The notes beneath the pieces are model-generated. The model did not search any database and had not been told where the DNA came from. It worked only from the letters and a program-made list of their open reading frames with translations. The translations under genes and the position numbers were made by a program. A stretch of 64,000 bases of DNA from Saccharum officinarum (Eukaryota > Streptophyta > Magnoliopsida > Poales > Poaceae), in the NCBI GenBank assembly GCA_020631735.1, contig CM036159.1:100327670-100391669 (forward strand). Direction: 5' to 3'. Below are positions 32,201-43,029 of this stretch, one piece after another (position 1 is the stretch's first letter; each line of letters starts with the position of its first letter).

Positions 32201-34758
32201 TCAACTCATGTTGGAGAATTCAAGTATGTTCAACTTATTCTTTAGCTTGTGAAATCTCTTCTCATCAAGTGGCTTGGTGAATAGATCGGCTAATTGATCT
32301 TCGGTGCCCATACTCTCAATAGCAATGTCACCCTTTTATTGATGATCTCTAATAAAGTGATGGCGAACATCAATACGCTTTGTTCTTTGATGTTGAACCA
32401 GATTGTTGGTTAGCTTCACGACACTTTTATTGTCACATAGCAATGGCACATTCTTGAAATTGATTCCAAAATTCTTCAATGTTGCCTTCATCCATAAGAT
32501 TTGTGCACAACAACTACCCGTGGCGATGTATTCGGCTTCGGTGGTAGATAGTGCAATACTATTTTGCTTCTTAGATGACCATGAGACAAGTGATCTTCCC
32601 AACAATTGACAAGTCCCGGAAGTGCTCTTTCTCTCCACTTTGTCACCGGCATAGTCGGAATCCGAATATCCAACTAGCTCAAAGCTTGCACCTTTAGGAT
32701 ACCACAATCTAATATCTTGTGTATGCTTTAAGTACCTCAATATTCTCTTTGTTGCCTTCAAATGACTTTCTCTTGGTGAGGCTTGAAATCTTGCACACAT
32801 GCATACACTAAACATCACATCGGGCCTTGATGCCGTCACATAGAGTAGGCTACCAATCATTGATCTATATAGCTTTTGATCCACCATGTTGCCACTCTTG
32901 TCACTATCCAAACTTCCACTAGTGCCCATTGGGGTTGTAATGCTCTTTGCATCTTCCATGCCAAACTTCTTGAGCATATCTTTGATGTACTTAGTTTGAC
33001 TCACAAATGTTCCTTCCTTCATTTGTTTGATTTGAAGTCCAAGAAAGAAACTAAGTTCACCAATCATTGACATTTCAAATTCCTTTGCCATCATTTTTTC
33101 AAACTCATCACAATAATCTTGATTGGTTGAACCAAATATGATATCATCAATATATATTTGCAACACAAACAAGTCTTTCCCAATCTTCTTGGTGAATAGT
33201 ATTGTATCAACTTTGCCCATGACAAAACCTTTGGATAGCAAGAAGTCCCTCAATCTTTCATACCATGCTCTAGGTGCTTGCTTCAATCCATACAAAGCTT
33301 TTCTTAACTTGTATACATGATTGGGTTTCTTGTTATCTCCAAAACCAGGAGGTTGCTCTACATACACCTCTTCTTGAATGTACCCATTGAGAAATGCACT
33401 CTTCACATCCATTTGATATAACTTGATATTGTGAGCACAAGCATAGGCAAGTAAGATCCTAATTACTTCTAATCTTGCAACCGGGGCATAAGTTTCACCA
33501 AAGTCAAGACCCTCTATTTGTGTGTAACCTTGAGCTACTAGTCTTGCTTTGTTCCTTACTACTATCCCATCTTGATCTTGCTTGTTGCGAAAGACCCATC
33601 TTATTCCAATGACATTGTGATCCTTAGGCCTTTCAACTAGTTCTCAAACTTCATTTCTCTTGAAGTTGTTGAGCTCTTCATGCATTGCATTTATCCAATC
33701 CGGATCTCTCAATGCTTTATCAATGTCCTTGGGTTCTTCCATTGACACAAAAGAAGAGTGAGCACAAAATGATGCTAATCTTGATCTAGTTTGAACTCCC
33801 CTTTGTATGTCACCAATGATGGAATCCAATGGATGGTCTCTTGCAATGTTAGTTGGTTGAAGCACTTGGACTTGATTGCTTGGATGTTGATGTTGATCAT
33901 GAGTTGGAGATGATGAACTAGCCACTTGTTGATCTTATTGCACTTGAGATGATGTACTAGCTTGATTTTGCATTAGAGAACCACTAGCTTGTGTAATTGG
34001 ACTTTGGAGCACTTGATCTTTGTTGTCATCCACATCAATCACTTGCTTTGGTCTAATATCACCAATATCCATTTCTTTCATAGCATTGGTCAATTGAGTT
34101 CCTCTCACATCATCTAAGTTATCTTCTTCATCTTGAGAACCATTGGTTTCATCAAACTCAACATCATGCACTTCTTCAAGTTGACCACTAGCCAAATTCC
34201 AAACTCTATAAGCTTTGCTAGTAGTTGAGTAACCAAGTAGGAAGCCTTCATCACATTTCTTCTCAAACTTGCTCAATCTAGTGCCCTTCTTTAAGATGTA
34301 GCATTTGCAACTAAATACCCGAAAGTATGCAATGTTGGGCTTTCTTCCATTTAAGATCTCATATGGTGTCTTCTCTAAGAACTTGTGGCAATAGAGGCGG
34401 TTGCTATAGAAGAAAGCCATGTTGATTGCTTCGGCCCAAAATGAATGACTCACATTATACTCATTCAACATTGATCTTGCCATATCAATTAAGGTTCTAT
34501 TCTTCCTCTCAACTAAGCCATTTGATTGAGGTGTATACTTAGCCGAGAGTTGATGTTTGATTCCAAGCTCATCACATAGCTCATCAACTCTTGTGTTTCT
34601 AAACTCACTTCCATTGTCACTTCTCACTTTCTTGATTGTGGTTTCAAACTCATTTTGCACTCTCTTGATGAACTTCTTGAATATATCAAATACATCACTC
34701 TTGTCCATAAGAAAGAATACTCATGTATATCTAGTGAAATCATCCACAATCACAAAGA
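32201..34758 (-). pseudogene. Ty1/copia pol remnant (integrase end, RT, RNase H) with four stops
   Basis: Reading on the - strand: integrase core (VIVDDFTR, KVRSDNGSEFRNTRVDEL, NGLVERKNRTLIDMARSMLN), a variable linker, and reverse transcriptase (MDVKSAFLNG, YGLKQAPRAWYERLRDFLLS, IYIDDIIFGSTNQ). RNase H follows (YSDSDYAGDKVERKSTSGTC, STTEAEYIATGSCC, DVRHHFIRDHQ and then, after a stop, GTEDQLADLFTKPLDEKRFH). Integrase before RT identifies Ty1/copia. Stops interrupt the frame at about 34718, 33935, 33644 and 32336. Each is explained by a single C-to-T (Gln codon) or G-to-A (Trp codon) change. Gag, protease and the integrase N-terminus are deleted; the coding region stops abruptly near 34758. Confidence 0.9.
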
Positions 34759-35455
34759 CCCTACCCCTTCCCCTACTCTCTGGATAAAAGAGGCGGTGAC
34801 ACCGGACACACTATGGCGGTGCACCGTCATGCACATGGCGGTGCACACAGTGTTGTCCGGTGACCCCTTCTCCACTGCTGCTCAGATCTGAGGAACGTTG
34901 GTCACCGCCACAGGGGTGGCGGTGCACGGGATAGGGGGTGGCGGTGCCACCAGAGGCAGCACCTCATCCCCTACTTCGCCTCCTTGTCCACCTTTATAAA
35001 TGTGCCAACACCACAAGTGTTTCACCATCACGTGTAAGTGTGTTAGCATTTTCACAAATCATTTTTCAAAGGTTAATTACTTCTCACCAATTGTGCACTA
35101 GGCCTAAATGCGTATGCAAGTAATCCAACACCTAGTGGCGCTAGATGATCAAGTTTCTGATAAGAGCTCCTCTCTTAACAGTACGACCATCTATCCTAAA
35201 TGTGATCACACCCACTAGGTGTCTTGATCACCAAAATAAAATGGCCCTATGAATATCACTTTTGCCTTGATCCCATTTTGTTTCTCTTTCTTCTTTTTTC
35301 AAGTCCGAGCACTTGACTTTCATGACCATCACCATCATCTTGATCTTCATCATTTGCTCACCACTTGGAATGTGCCTCCCTATCTCATGATCACTTGGAG
35401 TAATAGGTTAGCACATAGGGTTTCATCAATCACCAAAACCAAACTAGAGCTTTCA
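34759..35455 (-). mobile_element. Truncated 5' LTR of copia element, different subfamily
   Basis: The end ACCAAACTAGAGCTTTCA (35455) and the body (TGTTAGCATTTTCACAAATC, CACCCACTAGGTGTCTTGAT, AAATGGCCCTATGAATA) match the LTR family, but no primer-binding site precedes it. The core repeats GGCGGTGCAC instead of ACCGGACGCG. It is much more diverged from the LTR at 29051 than two LTRs of one insertion should be. Confidence 0.75.
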
Positions 35456-35870
35456 TCCGTGCTGCTTCTCTATTCCTTCTGCTCCTCCACTTGCGCCGCT
35501 TCACTTCTCCGCACCCTCGTCGGGACGCGGGATCACCGTGCCCCTGAGCTCGCAGCGCGCCCCACACCGCCCGTGCTCCCTTCCCCTCTCCTTCCCTCGT
35601 GCCACCACGCCCTCCACGCACCCCCACTGTCCCTGAGACCCAGCTCCTACACCCCACCGAAGATGAGGACGACGACGGCGGCTCCGACGAGGTAGGTGGC
35701 AGAGGGAACTGGATCTGAGGCCTGCTCCTCCTCCTCAGGATCTGGATCTAAGCCTCCTCCCTCCACCTCATCTGCCCTCCTCCTCCTCCTCTCCCTCCTC
35801 CTCCTCCTCCTCTCCTCCCTCTAGATCTATGGGATGCGACAGTGGCTAGGGTTTCGGTGAGCTCTCGGGG
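35456..35870 (+). other. GC- and CT-rich sequence, unassigned
   Basis: A Pro/Ala-rich frame (35456-35695) ends at a donor-like GACGAG|GTAGGT and is followed by CTCCTC repeats (35725-35822). It could be continuing gypsy LTR or a stray first exon; no partner exon was found. Confidence 0.3.
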
Positions 35871-35879
35871 GTCAATCTC

Positions 35880-36440
35880 GCCGTGTTGCAACGGTTTTTT
35901 TATGTTGCAGTACGTTTTCAGTTGATGTTGCGGTAGTACTGCTTTTTAAGATGTTGCAGTATGTTTTAGTTTGTTTTCAATCTCATGTTGCAGTAGTTGT
36001 TTCATGTTGTTGCAGGAGTTTGTTCGGTGTCGTTGCAATAACATGTTTATGGTGTTTTTCAGTTGCTTCAGCCCTGTTCTTTTGTTGTTGCAATAATATG
36101 TTTCTTGGTGTGTTAACTTCTTCATCCCAATGTTGCAATAGTACTACTTTGAGATGTTGCAATATGTTTCAGTTGCTTTAATCTCATGTTGCAGTAGTTG
36201 TTTCCATGTGTGTTGCAGCAGTTTGTCCCGCGTTGTTGCAATAATATGTTCACGGTGTTTCAGCTGCTTCAGCCTAATGTTTTCAGCTGTTGTTCTTCGT
36301 TGTTGCAATAATATGTTCATGGTGTTTCAATTGTTTCATCCCAATATTGCAGCTGTTGTTCTTTTGTTGTTGCAGTATATATGTTCATGGTGTTCCTTGT
36401 TGTTGCAGCTATTGTTCCTTGTTGTTGCAGGCACACAACG
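35880..36440 (+). repeat. Array rich in TGTTGCA words
   Basis: More than 15 copies of TGTTGCA(G/A), often as TTGTTGCAATAATATGTTCA or GATGTTGCAGTATGTTT, at irregular intervals. They cause Cys/Phe/Val-rich open frames on the + strand that are not genes. The array is followed at 36508-36540 by an inverted pair (GTCCGATGGATACAAATC and CATCGAACGTCCGGAC). I have seen comparable TTGCAA-rich arrays in grass DNA transposons but cannot name the family. Confidence 0.65.
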
Positions 36441-36753
36441 CGCACCACATGAGCCAAGCATGCGAGCAGTAGAGCAGCAGGCGCATGCGAGCAGAGCAGC
36501 ACGGCACCGTCCGATGGATACAAATCCATCGAACGTCCGGACGCCAGCATGACTGATATATTATACGCAACAGCACACACCTGAGAAACATGCACATGCC
36601 GAAGAGGACATCGACATTTGATTCAATCACACGGAGGTAAACCATATGTGTTTATTCATTGAAGACTTTAAGCGCAAAACACATTTACTATAGCTTTTTC
36701 ATGAAAAATCAGGTGTTTTGGCTTGGTGGTACTATTTACTATTTTTTAATGTT

Positions 36754-36799
36754 TTCACTCTTTTGTTCAGTTATATATATAACTGAATAAAAGAGTGAA
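36754..36799. repeat. Near-perfect 46-bp palindrome
   Basis: TTCACTCTTTTGTTCAGTTA and its near-perfect inverse TAACTGAATAAAAGAGTGAA flank a short TATATA centre, with one mismatch. It would form a hairpin or cruciform. Confidence 0.8.
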
Positions 36800-37555
36800 T
36801 TTGCACTTACGACCTGTCTTTTTTCTTTTAGAATGACTATGTTCCAACCAAAATGAGGTAAGAAAACTTCACTTATGTGACTTGTTAGTTTTTTTTTATG
36901 GAAATGACTTCTTAGTTTGTTGTCGTGTGGCATCATATATTGTCCTGAATTGATATTGTTTGTTTAGACTAGGCAAAAAAAAAATCAACTCAAACTATTT
37001 AGCACATTGGCGTTTTTCTACTAAAAGTAATAAAAATAATTAGACATCGTACTATGTTATATCATTCCATCAGAACAAAAAACTTCTATTGAACACAGAT
37101 CAACATCGAACCTAGATTCATTATTTTTTGCTTGGCAATACTTGACTTCATGAATTTTATCTGTTCTATATGAATTGATTATCTATTTGGGGGCCTCGGC
37201 GAGGCAGCTGTAGCCTGTAGGAAAAGGAACAAGCCACGAGTGCTAGGAGACATGACAGCGAACTCTCACAGAGCCAACGGTTCAAGCTCATCTTGGTGTT
37301 GAGTGTGGTGGTTTTTTTATCGGGCTGGTTCGGCCGGTGGAAAAGCCGGCTGGTTTCGGCTGATTCAATAGTGTTATGTGAGAGAGAATAAGCTAAAACA
37401 AGCTGAAACAAACCGAAACATGACTTGCAGAACAGAGCCATCGTAGTCCTATCGTGCCACAGCTGAACAGCTCCTATCTCGCACACAAAGCGATGGCGTC
37501 CCGTTCTCCTGGTAGCGAAGGGAGAAGAAGGCTCCATTTGTCTACGAGACTAGCA
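36800..37555. other. No gene seen; MITE fragment
   Basis: A 124-residue frame on the - strand (37166-37537) has no recognisable domain. Within 37318-37430, GGGCTGGTTCGGCCGGTGG, GTGAGAGAGAATAAGC and CAAGCTGAAACAAACCGAAAC resemble a degraded MITE with GGCTGGTTT-type ends. Confidence 0.4.
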
Positions 37556-37803
37556 ATAAGGACAGGTTTAGTTTCAAAATATTTTATAAAAAAATAGTAG
37601 ATTTCTCGTCGTATCGAATCTTTAGACACATGCTAGAGCATTAAATATAGATAAAAAACTAAACTAATTACATAGTTTAGACGAAATTCACGGGACGAAT
37701 CTTTTAAGCCTAATTAGATCATGATTGATACTAATTACTAAATAACAACGAAAAATGCTACAGTAGCATTTCACAAAATATTTTCTGGAACTAAACAGTC
37801 CCC
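37556..37803. mobile_element. MITE, same family as 6741-6985
   Basis: The ends GGACAGGTTTAGTTTC and GGAACTAAACAGTCCCC are inverted repeats. The interior words GAATCTTTAGACACATGC and GACGAATCTTTTAAGCCTAA match the element at 6741. It lies 150 bp upstream of the TPR gene, so it is part of that gene's promoter region. Confidence 0.75.
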
Positions 37804-37910
37804 AAGTGATTCGGGAGATGTATACAGTACAGGCGCCAGTAAGCGTTCCGTGATTCGTGAACAGTGATCACCCGCTAAACCCCTCTTTCTCACCGCGGCC
37901 CCAACCTGTA

Positions 37911-37912
<2 letters not shown>

Positions 37913-37941
<29 letters not shown>
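37913..37941. repeat. Homopolymer of 29 C
   Basis: An uninterrupted run of 29 C ends eight bases before the presumed start codon of the TPR gene. Such a run is hard to sequence accurately, so its true length is doubtful. Confidence 0.95.
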
Positions 37942-37943
<2 letters not shown>

Positions 37944-37949
37944 CGAGCG

Positions 37950-40900
37950 ATGCGGCGGCTGCCGAAATCCCTCCTCCTCGCCTGCCTCTCCAGGCCCCTC
38001 CGCCACCGCCCCCCGCTCCCGCTGCTCCACCCTTCGCCTCCCCAGCCCCCGCGCCCGGGCCCCGCCGCCTCCCCTTCTCCACTCAAACCCTAGCCCCGGG
38101 CCCTCCTCCTCCCCTGCGCCCGATGCGGCGTCGACGGCCGAGCCCGCGGGCCTCGCGCTTCTGGAGACCGCGGAGCTGCGCGAGTCCGAGGGCGACCACC
38201 AGGAGGCCCTCGGCCTCGCCCTTAAGGCGCTTGCGCCGCTGCAGGCGTCCCACGGCGGGTGGTCGGTCCCCGTAGCGCGCGCGCTCCGCCTCGCCGGCGC
38301 TGCGGCCGCCCGCGCCGGCAGCCTCAGCGACGCGCTCGAGTCTCTCGGCGCCGCCGCGGAGATCGTCGACTACCTGGCCCCCGCGCGGCGCGAGGGGGTG
38401 CCTAAGGAGGTGGCGGCGGTCGGCGCCGCCGTGTACGAGCAGCTGGCGCGCGCCAAGAAGGCCATGGGGCACCGGTGGGACGCGGTGGGTGATCTCCAGC
38501 GCGCGCTGGACCTGAAGCTCCGGTGTCTGGAGGGAGGGAGCGTGGAGCTTGGGGACGCCTACAGGGACGTCGCCGAGGCCTATGCGGGCGTGCTCGACTT
38601 TGACAAGGCACTGCCATTGTGTTCCAAAGCATTGGGCATTGCGGAGGGGCAGTTCGGTGAGGACTCGGCAGAAGTGGCTAAGCTCCGGCGACTTCTCATG
38701 GCTATCTATACTGGGTTGGGTCGCCATACAGAGGCTCTGGAGCAAATTGAGCTTGCAAGGATGGTATATGAGCGATTGGGACTGAATGTTGAGCTTTCCC
38801 AGGCCGAAATTGACGGGGCTAATATCCGTATCTTGTTGGGGAGATCAGAGGAGGCGATGAATGACATTAAGAGGGTGATGCAGCGGGCAGACAAGGAGAG
38901 CGAGGAGCGTGCACTGGCATATGTCACAATGGCAAAGATATTGATCTCCGAGGAGAGGGTTTCAGACTCGAAGCGGTGCTTGGAGATTGCCCTAGGGATC
39001 ATCGACGCAAAGGATTCCATTGACCCTGGCCTGTTTGCTGAGGCATATGCTGAGATATCAATGTTGTATGAGTCGATGACACAGTTTGAAATGGCTTTGA
39101 GCGCGCTTGACATGTCTTTGAGCTTGATGAAGAAAACACTTGCAATTCTTGAGAGCGCCAAGGAGATGCATCACATTGAAGGCAGCATCTCAGCTAGGAT
39201 GGGGTGGCTCCTCCTGCATACTCAAAAAGCTGATGAGTCTGTTCCTTATCTGGAGAGAGCGGTTGATAAGTTGAAGAATTGCTTTGGACCACGACACTTT
39301 GGGTTAGGTTTTGCTTATAGGAATCTGGGGCAGGCCTATCTTGAGATGGACCAACATCAGTCAGCTGTGAAGTTCTACAGACTTGCAATTGATATTATTG
39401 AAGCTACATTTGGACCGACACATGAGGATTCTATTGACACAAAACAGTCCCTTGCAAATGCATACGGACTGATGGGAAGGTAATTCATTCTGCATGCATA
39501 TGTTTTGATGACTTGCATTGTTATTGTACCTTTTTGTAATGATATAGATATGCAATCTTAACACTCAACTATTTCATGTAAGGAAGGCCCTATCTGGATC
39601 GACTAACAGCTAGTAGTTTGATGGCTTCTGGTTCACAGCTAAATAGCTAATATTAGCTCGCTAACTATTAGTTGAGTGCTGTTTGGATCCACTAGCTAAA
39701 GGTGGACGCATTGGTGGTTTTGTCTATAACGCCCTTTCTTTTTTATTTGCTATTGGTAGGGCACATGGATAAAGGTAGGTTGGAGGGCAAAGTGTCTTTT
39801 TGCAATATATGAGCTGCTATTAGCTGTGCTAGGATAGCTACTGACATACCCCCTGCATCCCAAAAAGGATGCAATTCTAGGTTTTGTCCGAGTCAAACTA
39901 TCTTAACTTTGACTAAGCTTATAGAAAATATTATCGACATTTATGACTTCAAATAGGTATACTACGAAAATATATTCCATGGTGAATTTAACGATATATA
40001 TTTAGTATGATAAATATTAGTATCTTGTACAAATTTAGTCAAACTTAAGAGGGTTTGACTAAACACTATTATAGAATTGCATCCTTTCTGAGACGGAGGT
40101 AGTAGTTGTTAGCTGAGTGCCCAGCTAACAATTAGCTGAGTCCGTTTGGATCCACCCCAGCTAATTTTTAGCAGCTAATAGTTAGCTGGATGGTTCCAAA
40201 CAGGGCAGTGCTCTTGTGCTATCCAAGTGTCCATTGAGTCATTACCCAATATTTTATGTCCTAGGTGACCTTATATTTGCTGCTTATCTGTTAAAAAAAC
40301 TCGACCACTGCTTACCTGCTTATCTGTTAGAATAGAATGATTGAATAGAGTTTAAAATTGGTATAGGTAATACTGTAATAGGATGTTGATTAACTGATTA
40401 GATACAATCCTTTGTTATTTACGTACATGTGAGGATGCATTTTAACCCAATGAAAAATCTAATGTTCTAAGAAATGACCCACTGACCTAGAAACTAATGT
40501 CATTGCTATGCTGTAAATAATACCTGTTGTTTTTACATTTTTTGATACTAGTGATGTTCTGTGGCAATGAATTCTCCTGTTTTAGCGCATGAATATAATA
40601 GAGCCTGGATGGTGCACCTGTGATCCTAACTTCTTTGCCTATATTTGTAATTATAATCACGTTTCTTTTGCTGTAAACACATTTTATCATAGTGACTCTC
40701 AGTGGCTTTACGCTTGATAATGTCAATATATACAATTGAATGCAACATTTGTTTTGTGGGAATGTGTAGCATGATACCTTGTAGAGTGACTGTTTTTACA
40801 CCACAGATATTGTTTTGGCCATTTATACATTTAATGCTACTTTGGTTGCAGTTACAAACTTGCTATAGACTTTCAAGAACAAGTTGTAGATGCCTACAGT

Positions 40901-41038
40901 AGGTGTGGCAGTGGTGCCTTTGAGGACCTCAGGGAAGCTAATAGGCTTTTAGAGCAGGTCAAGAAGAAGGCACAAGGATTGCCTCATGCAGTATTTCCTG
41001 CATATTCATTGCCGGTTCTACCTGAAAATAATGATTAG
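37950..41038 (+). CDS. Kinesin-light-chain-like TPR protein, frame disturbed at 5' end
   Basis: Exon 1 (37950-39479) and exon 2 (40852-41038, stop TAG) are joined by a GT-AG intron and keep one frame (ANAYGLMG|SYKLAIDFQEQ). The body has tandem TPR-type repeats: DAVGDLQRALDLKLRC, YRDVAEAYAGVLDFDKALPL, RRLLMAIYTGLGRHTEALEQ, AYAEISMLYESMTQFEMALS and FAYRNLGQAYLEMDQHQSAV, ending VLPENND. This is the plant kinesin-light-chain-related type, a scaffold for protein interactions; the cargo is unknown. The only good ATG (37950, MRRLPKSLLLACLSRPLRHR, which looks like an organelle-targeting presequence) is in another frame and meets a stop at 38091. The main frame is open from upstream of 38092, but its first ATG is at 38464. 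Two 1-base deletions in GC-rich runs would explain this. Either a sequence error, a recent mutation or an unseen upstream exon is possible. Confidence 0.8.
39584..40206. mobile_element. MITE with GGCCCTATCTGGATC-type ends, interrupted
   Basis: The left end GGCCCTATCTGGATCGACTA and the inverse of the right end (GGTTCCAAACAGGGC) are similar inverted repeats, and the interior repeats AGCTAATA/TAGTTAGCTG. The element is split by a Stowaway-like MITE at 39849-40103. It lies in the intron of the kinesin-light-chain-like gene. Confidence 0.6.
39849..40103. mobile_element. Stowaway-like MITE, nested
   Basis: Flanked by TA on both sides (39847-39848, 40104-40105). Its ends CCCCCTGCATCCCAAAAAGG and the inverse CTACCTCCGTCTCAGAAAGG continue to a shared GATGCAATTCTA, forming about 30-bp inverted repeats. 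The interior carries TTGACTAAGCTTATAGAAAA. This is a typical Stowaway (Tc1/mariner-derived) MITE. Confidence 0.85.
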
Positions 41039-42476
41039 TCCTCCATCAGTGCGAATTTTGATGAGTTACTGGTAAACTGTTACTTTACAAGTGACCCCTC
41101 AAGTTTTTTATTTAGTGCCCTTTTCGTTCTTATATATATTCCATTACTTAGTTGTGGTAGCGTCATCTGCGTGGTCAGATTGACGTGTTAAAATCTCTGT
41201 AATTTTGTTGCTGAATGGTAATGAAATTTGGGTTTCTCATTATAAAAAATGTTATAATTTTGTTGCTGAATGGTAATGAAATTTGGGTTTCTCATTATAA
41301 AAAAAATGTTTAGATGCTAGGTTTCCCAGCCTGGTAACCAGGTCCGTAGCCTATCACATAACACGTTTGATAGTTTTAGATCTCAAAATTCCCTTTCAAT
41401 CATGCACAAGGATGATAATCCTTCTGAAGAATTCAGCCCTGTTCGGAATGTGGGATGTTTTACCTGTTTCTGTGTTTTTATGTGAAATTAAACTGATTTC
41501 TGTGAATTCCCTGCATTCCAAATGGGCTCTAAATACGTTCACAGACTTTTATTTTAGGCATCTGGAAAATTACATTTTGGTTTTTCTGAGTTTCAGATTA
41601 TGTGGGCAGCTGCTCTTCAGCCAGGATTCCTCATCTTCTTTTGAGATTAATTCTACAGGGGTTAAATGACTAACCGTTGTCCTATAAAGGTCCCCACGCT
41701 TACTATTCTGAGTTTCTGACGCTGTTTGTATAGCCAAATAGTTCGGTCAGTAAATGCATGCTTGTCTTTGTCCTTACTTTGATTTCGATTTCATTATTCT
41801 CTTCCTGTGGCATTCAGAGAGTGTTTGCCTGTGCTTGCATTTTCTGTGCATCTACAAGAGGACATTATTACATACTCAACTGCAAACTGAATGTTGCTCA
41901 GCTTGCGAAAAGTATGACCTGAAGTTTTAGCATTCCAGTTGAACTGATTCAGGAAGCTCTTGAGTCCATCCTCTTCCAGTAGGCGATGGTCCCTCGATCA
42001 CTAATCACTAAGCATGCCACGGCTTTTATTTTAGAGATGCAGTTCTAGTGACAGCTTGGTTACGATGTTTTTCACCTGGACAGTTAGACTATTTTGATTT
42101 TCGAGTAACATGCAAACAACATTTTTGTATTTCTTCCATTATGGTATTGACCAGTATTGGTTCTGAAGAAACCAGTTTTTGTCTGTTTTTTGAGTGCCCT
42201 TTCAGTTTTGGCTGCTGGAACATCCTTTCCATTCACTGGAACTTGAACTTCAACCTTTGACATGATCATCCAAGCAAGAACAGTTTTTGGTAGTCACATT
42301 TAGATCTTCATCACAGCCTGCTGGACAATATGGAATGCTAGAATGGGTTCATTTTTTACAATAGGGCAAGCACTTCAGCTTCTTGAAATTAGCTTTTAAG
42401 GAGGAGCTTGGTTTTGGTGTGTATCAAAGCCAATTAAAGCGAATAGCAACCTCGCTCTTTCTTTGTGGCGAGAGTC
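41039..42476. other. 3' flank of TPR gene; no further gene seen
   Basis: The 3' UTR probably covers the first few hundred bases. A 53-bp segment around ATTTTGTTGCTGAATGGTAA is tandemly duplicated at 41198-41308. No splice-supported frame follows before the gap. Confidence 0.5.
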
Positions 42477-42576
42477 NNNNNNNNNNNNNNNNNNNNNNNN
42501 NNNNNNNNNNNNNNNNNNNNNNNNNNNNNNNNNNNNNNNNNNNNNNNNNNNNNNNNNNNNNNNNNNNNNNNNNNNN
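42477..42576. other. Assembly gap, 100 N
   Basis: Exactly 100 unknown bases. Confidence 0.99.
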
Positions 42577-43029
42577 GAGAATGAGCATGTAGGCGCTCGT
42601 GTCCTCCTCCGCCTCGTCCTCTGACTAGTCTCGCACCATGCGACGACGTTTCCTGGTCGAGTCTTCTGATCTCTCATGTGCCTAGGAGCTTTTGGCCCTC
42701 TTCTTCGATTGGTCGAGGTGCTTGGACTCTCTCCAGCTCTTGCTCAGGCCCCAGATTCGTGGTCATCCTCGACGTCCACGTAGCACTACTGCACATCGTG
42801 GCGGCGGCTCTACGCTCTGCGGTGCTCGACTCCGGGCGCCAACGACACGAATAGGTTGTGCCTCTCCACGCCGTGCACTTGTATACACGCAAGACAAGAA
42901 AAATCTAGCATTTTTACCCTATGGTGGTCAGCAACACTTCTTGGACCTAAGGAGTTTGGTTGTTTACCTTCAGGGTTGGTCGGTTGAGTTTATATGCGTG
43001 CTGGATCCTACTCGGGGGAGAGTAGCTTT

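Noticed and set aside
35951..36552. Cys/Phe-rich + strand frames that look like membrane proteins
   Set aside because: They are translations of the TGTTGCA array.
37771..38745. Gly/Ala/Arg-rich antisense frames over the TPR gene exon 1
   Set aside because: Shadows of high-GC coding sequence; TPR repeats and splice sites support only the + strand.
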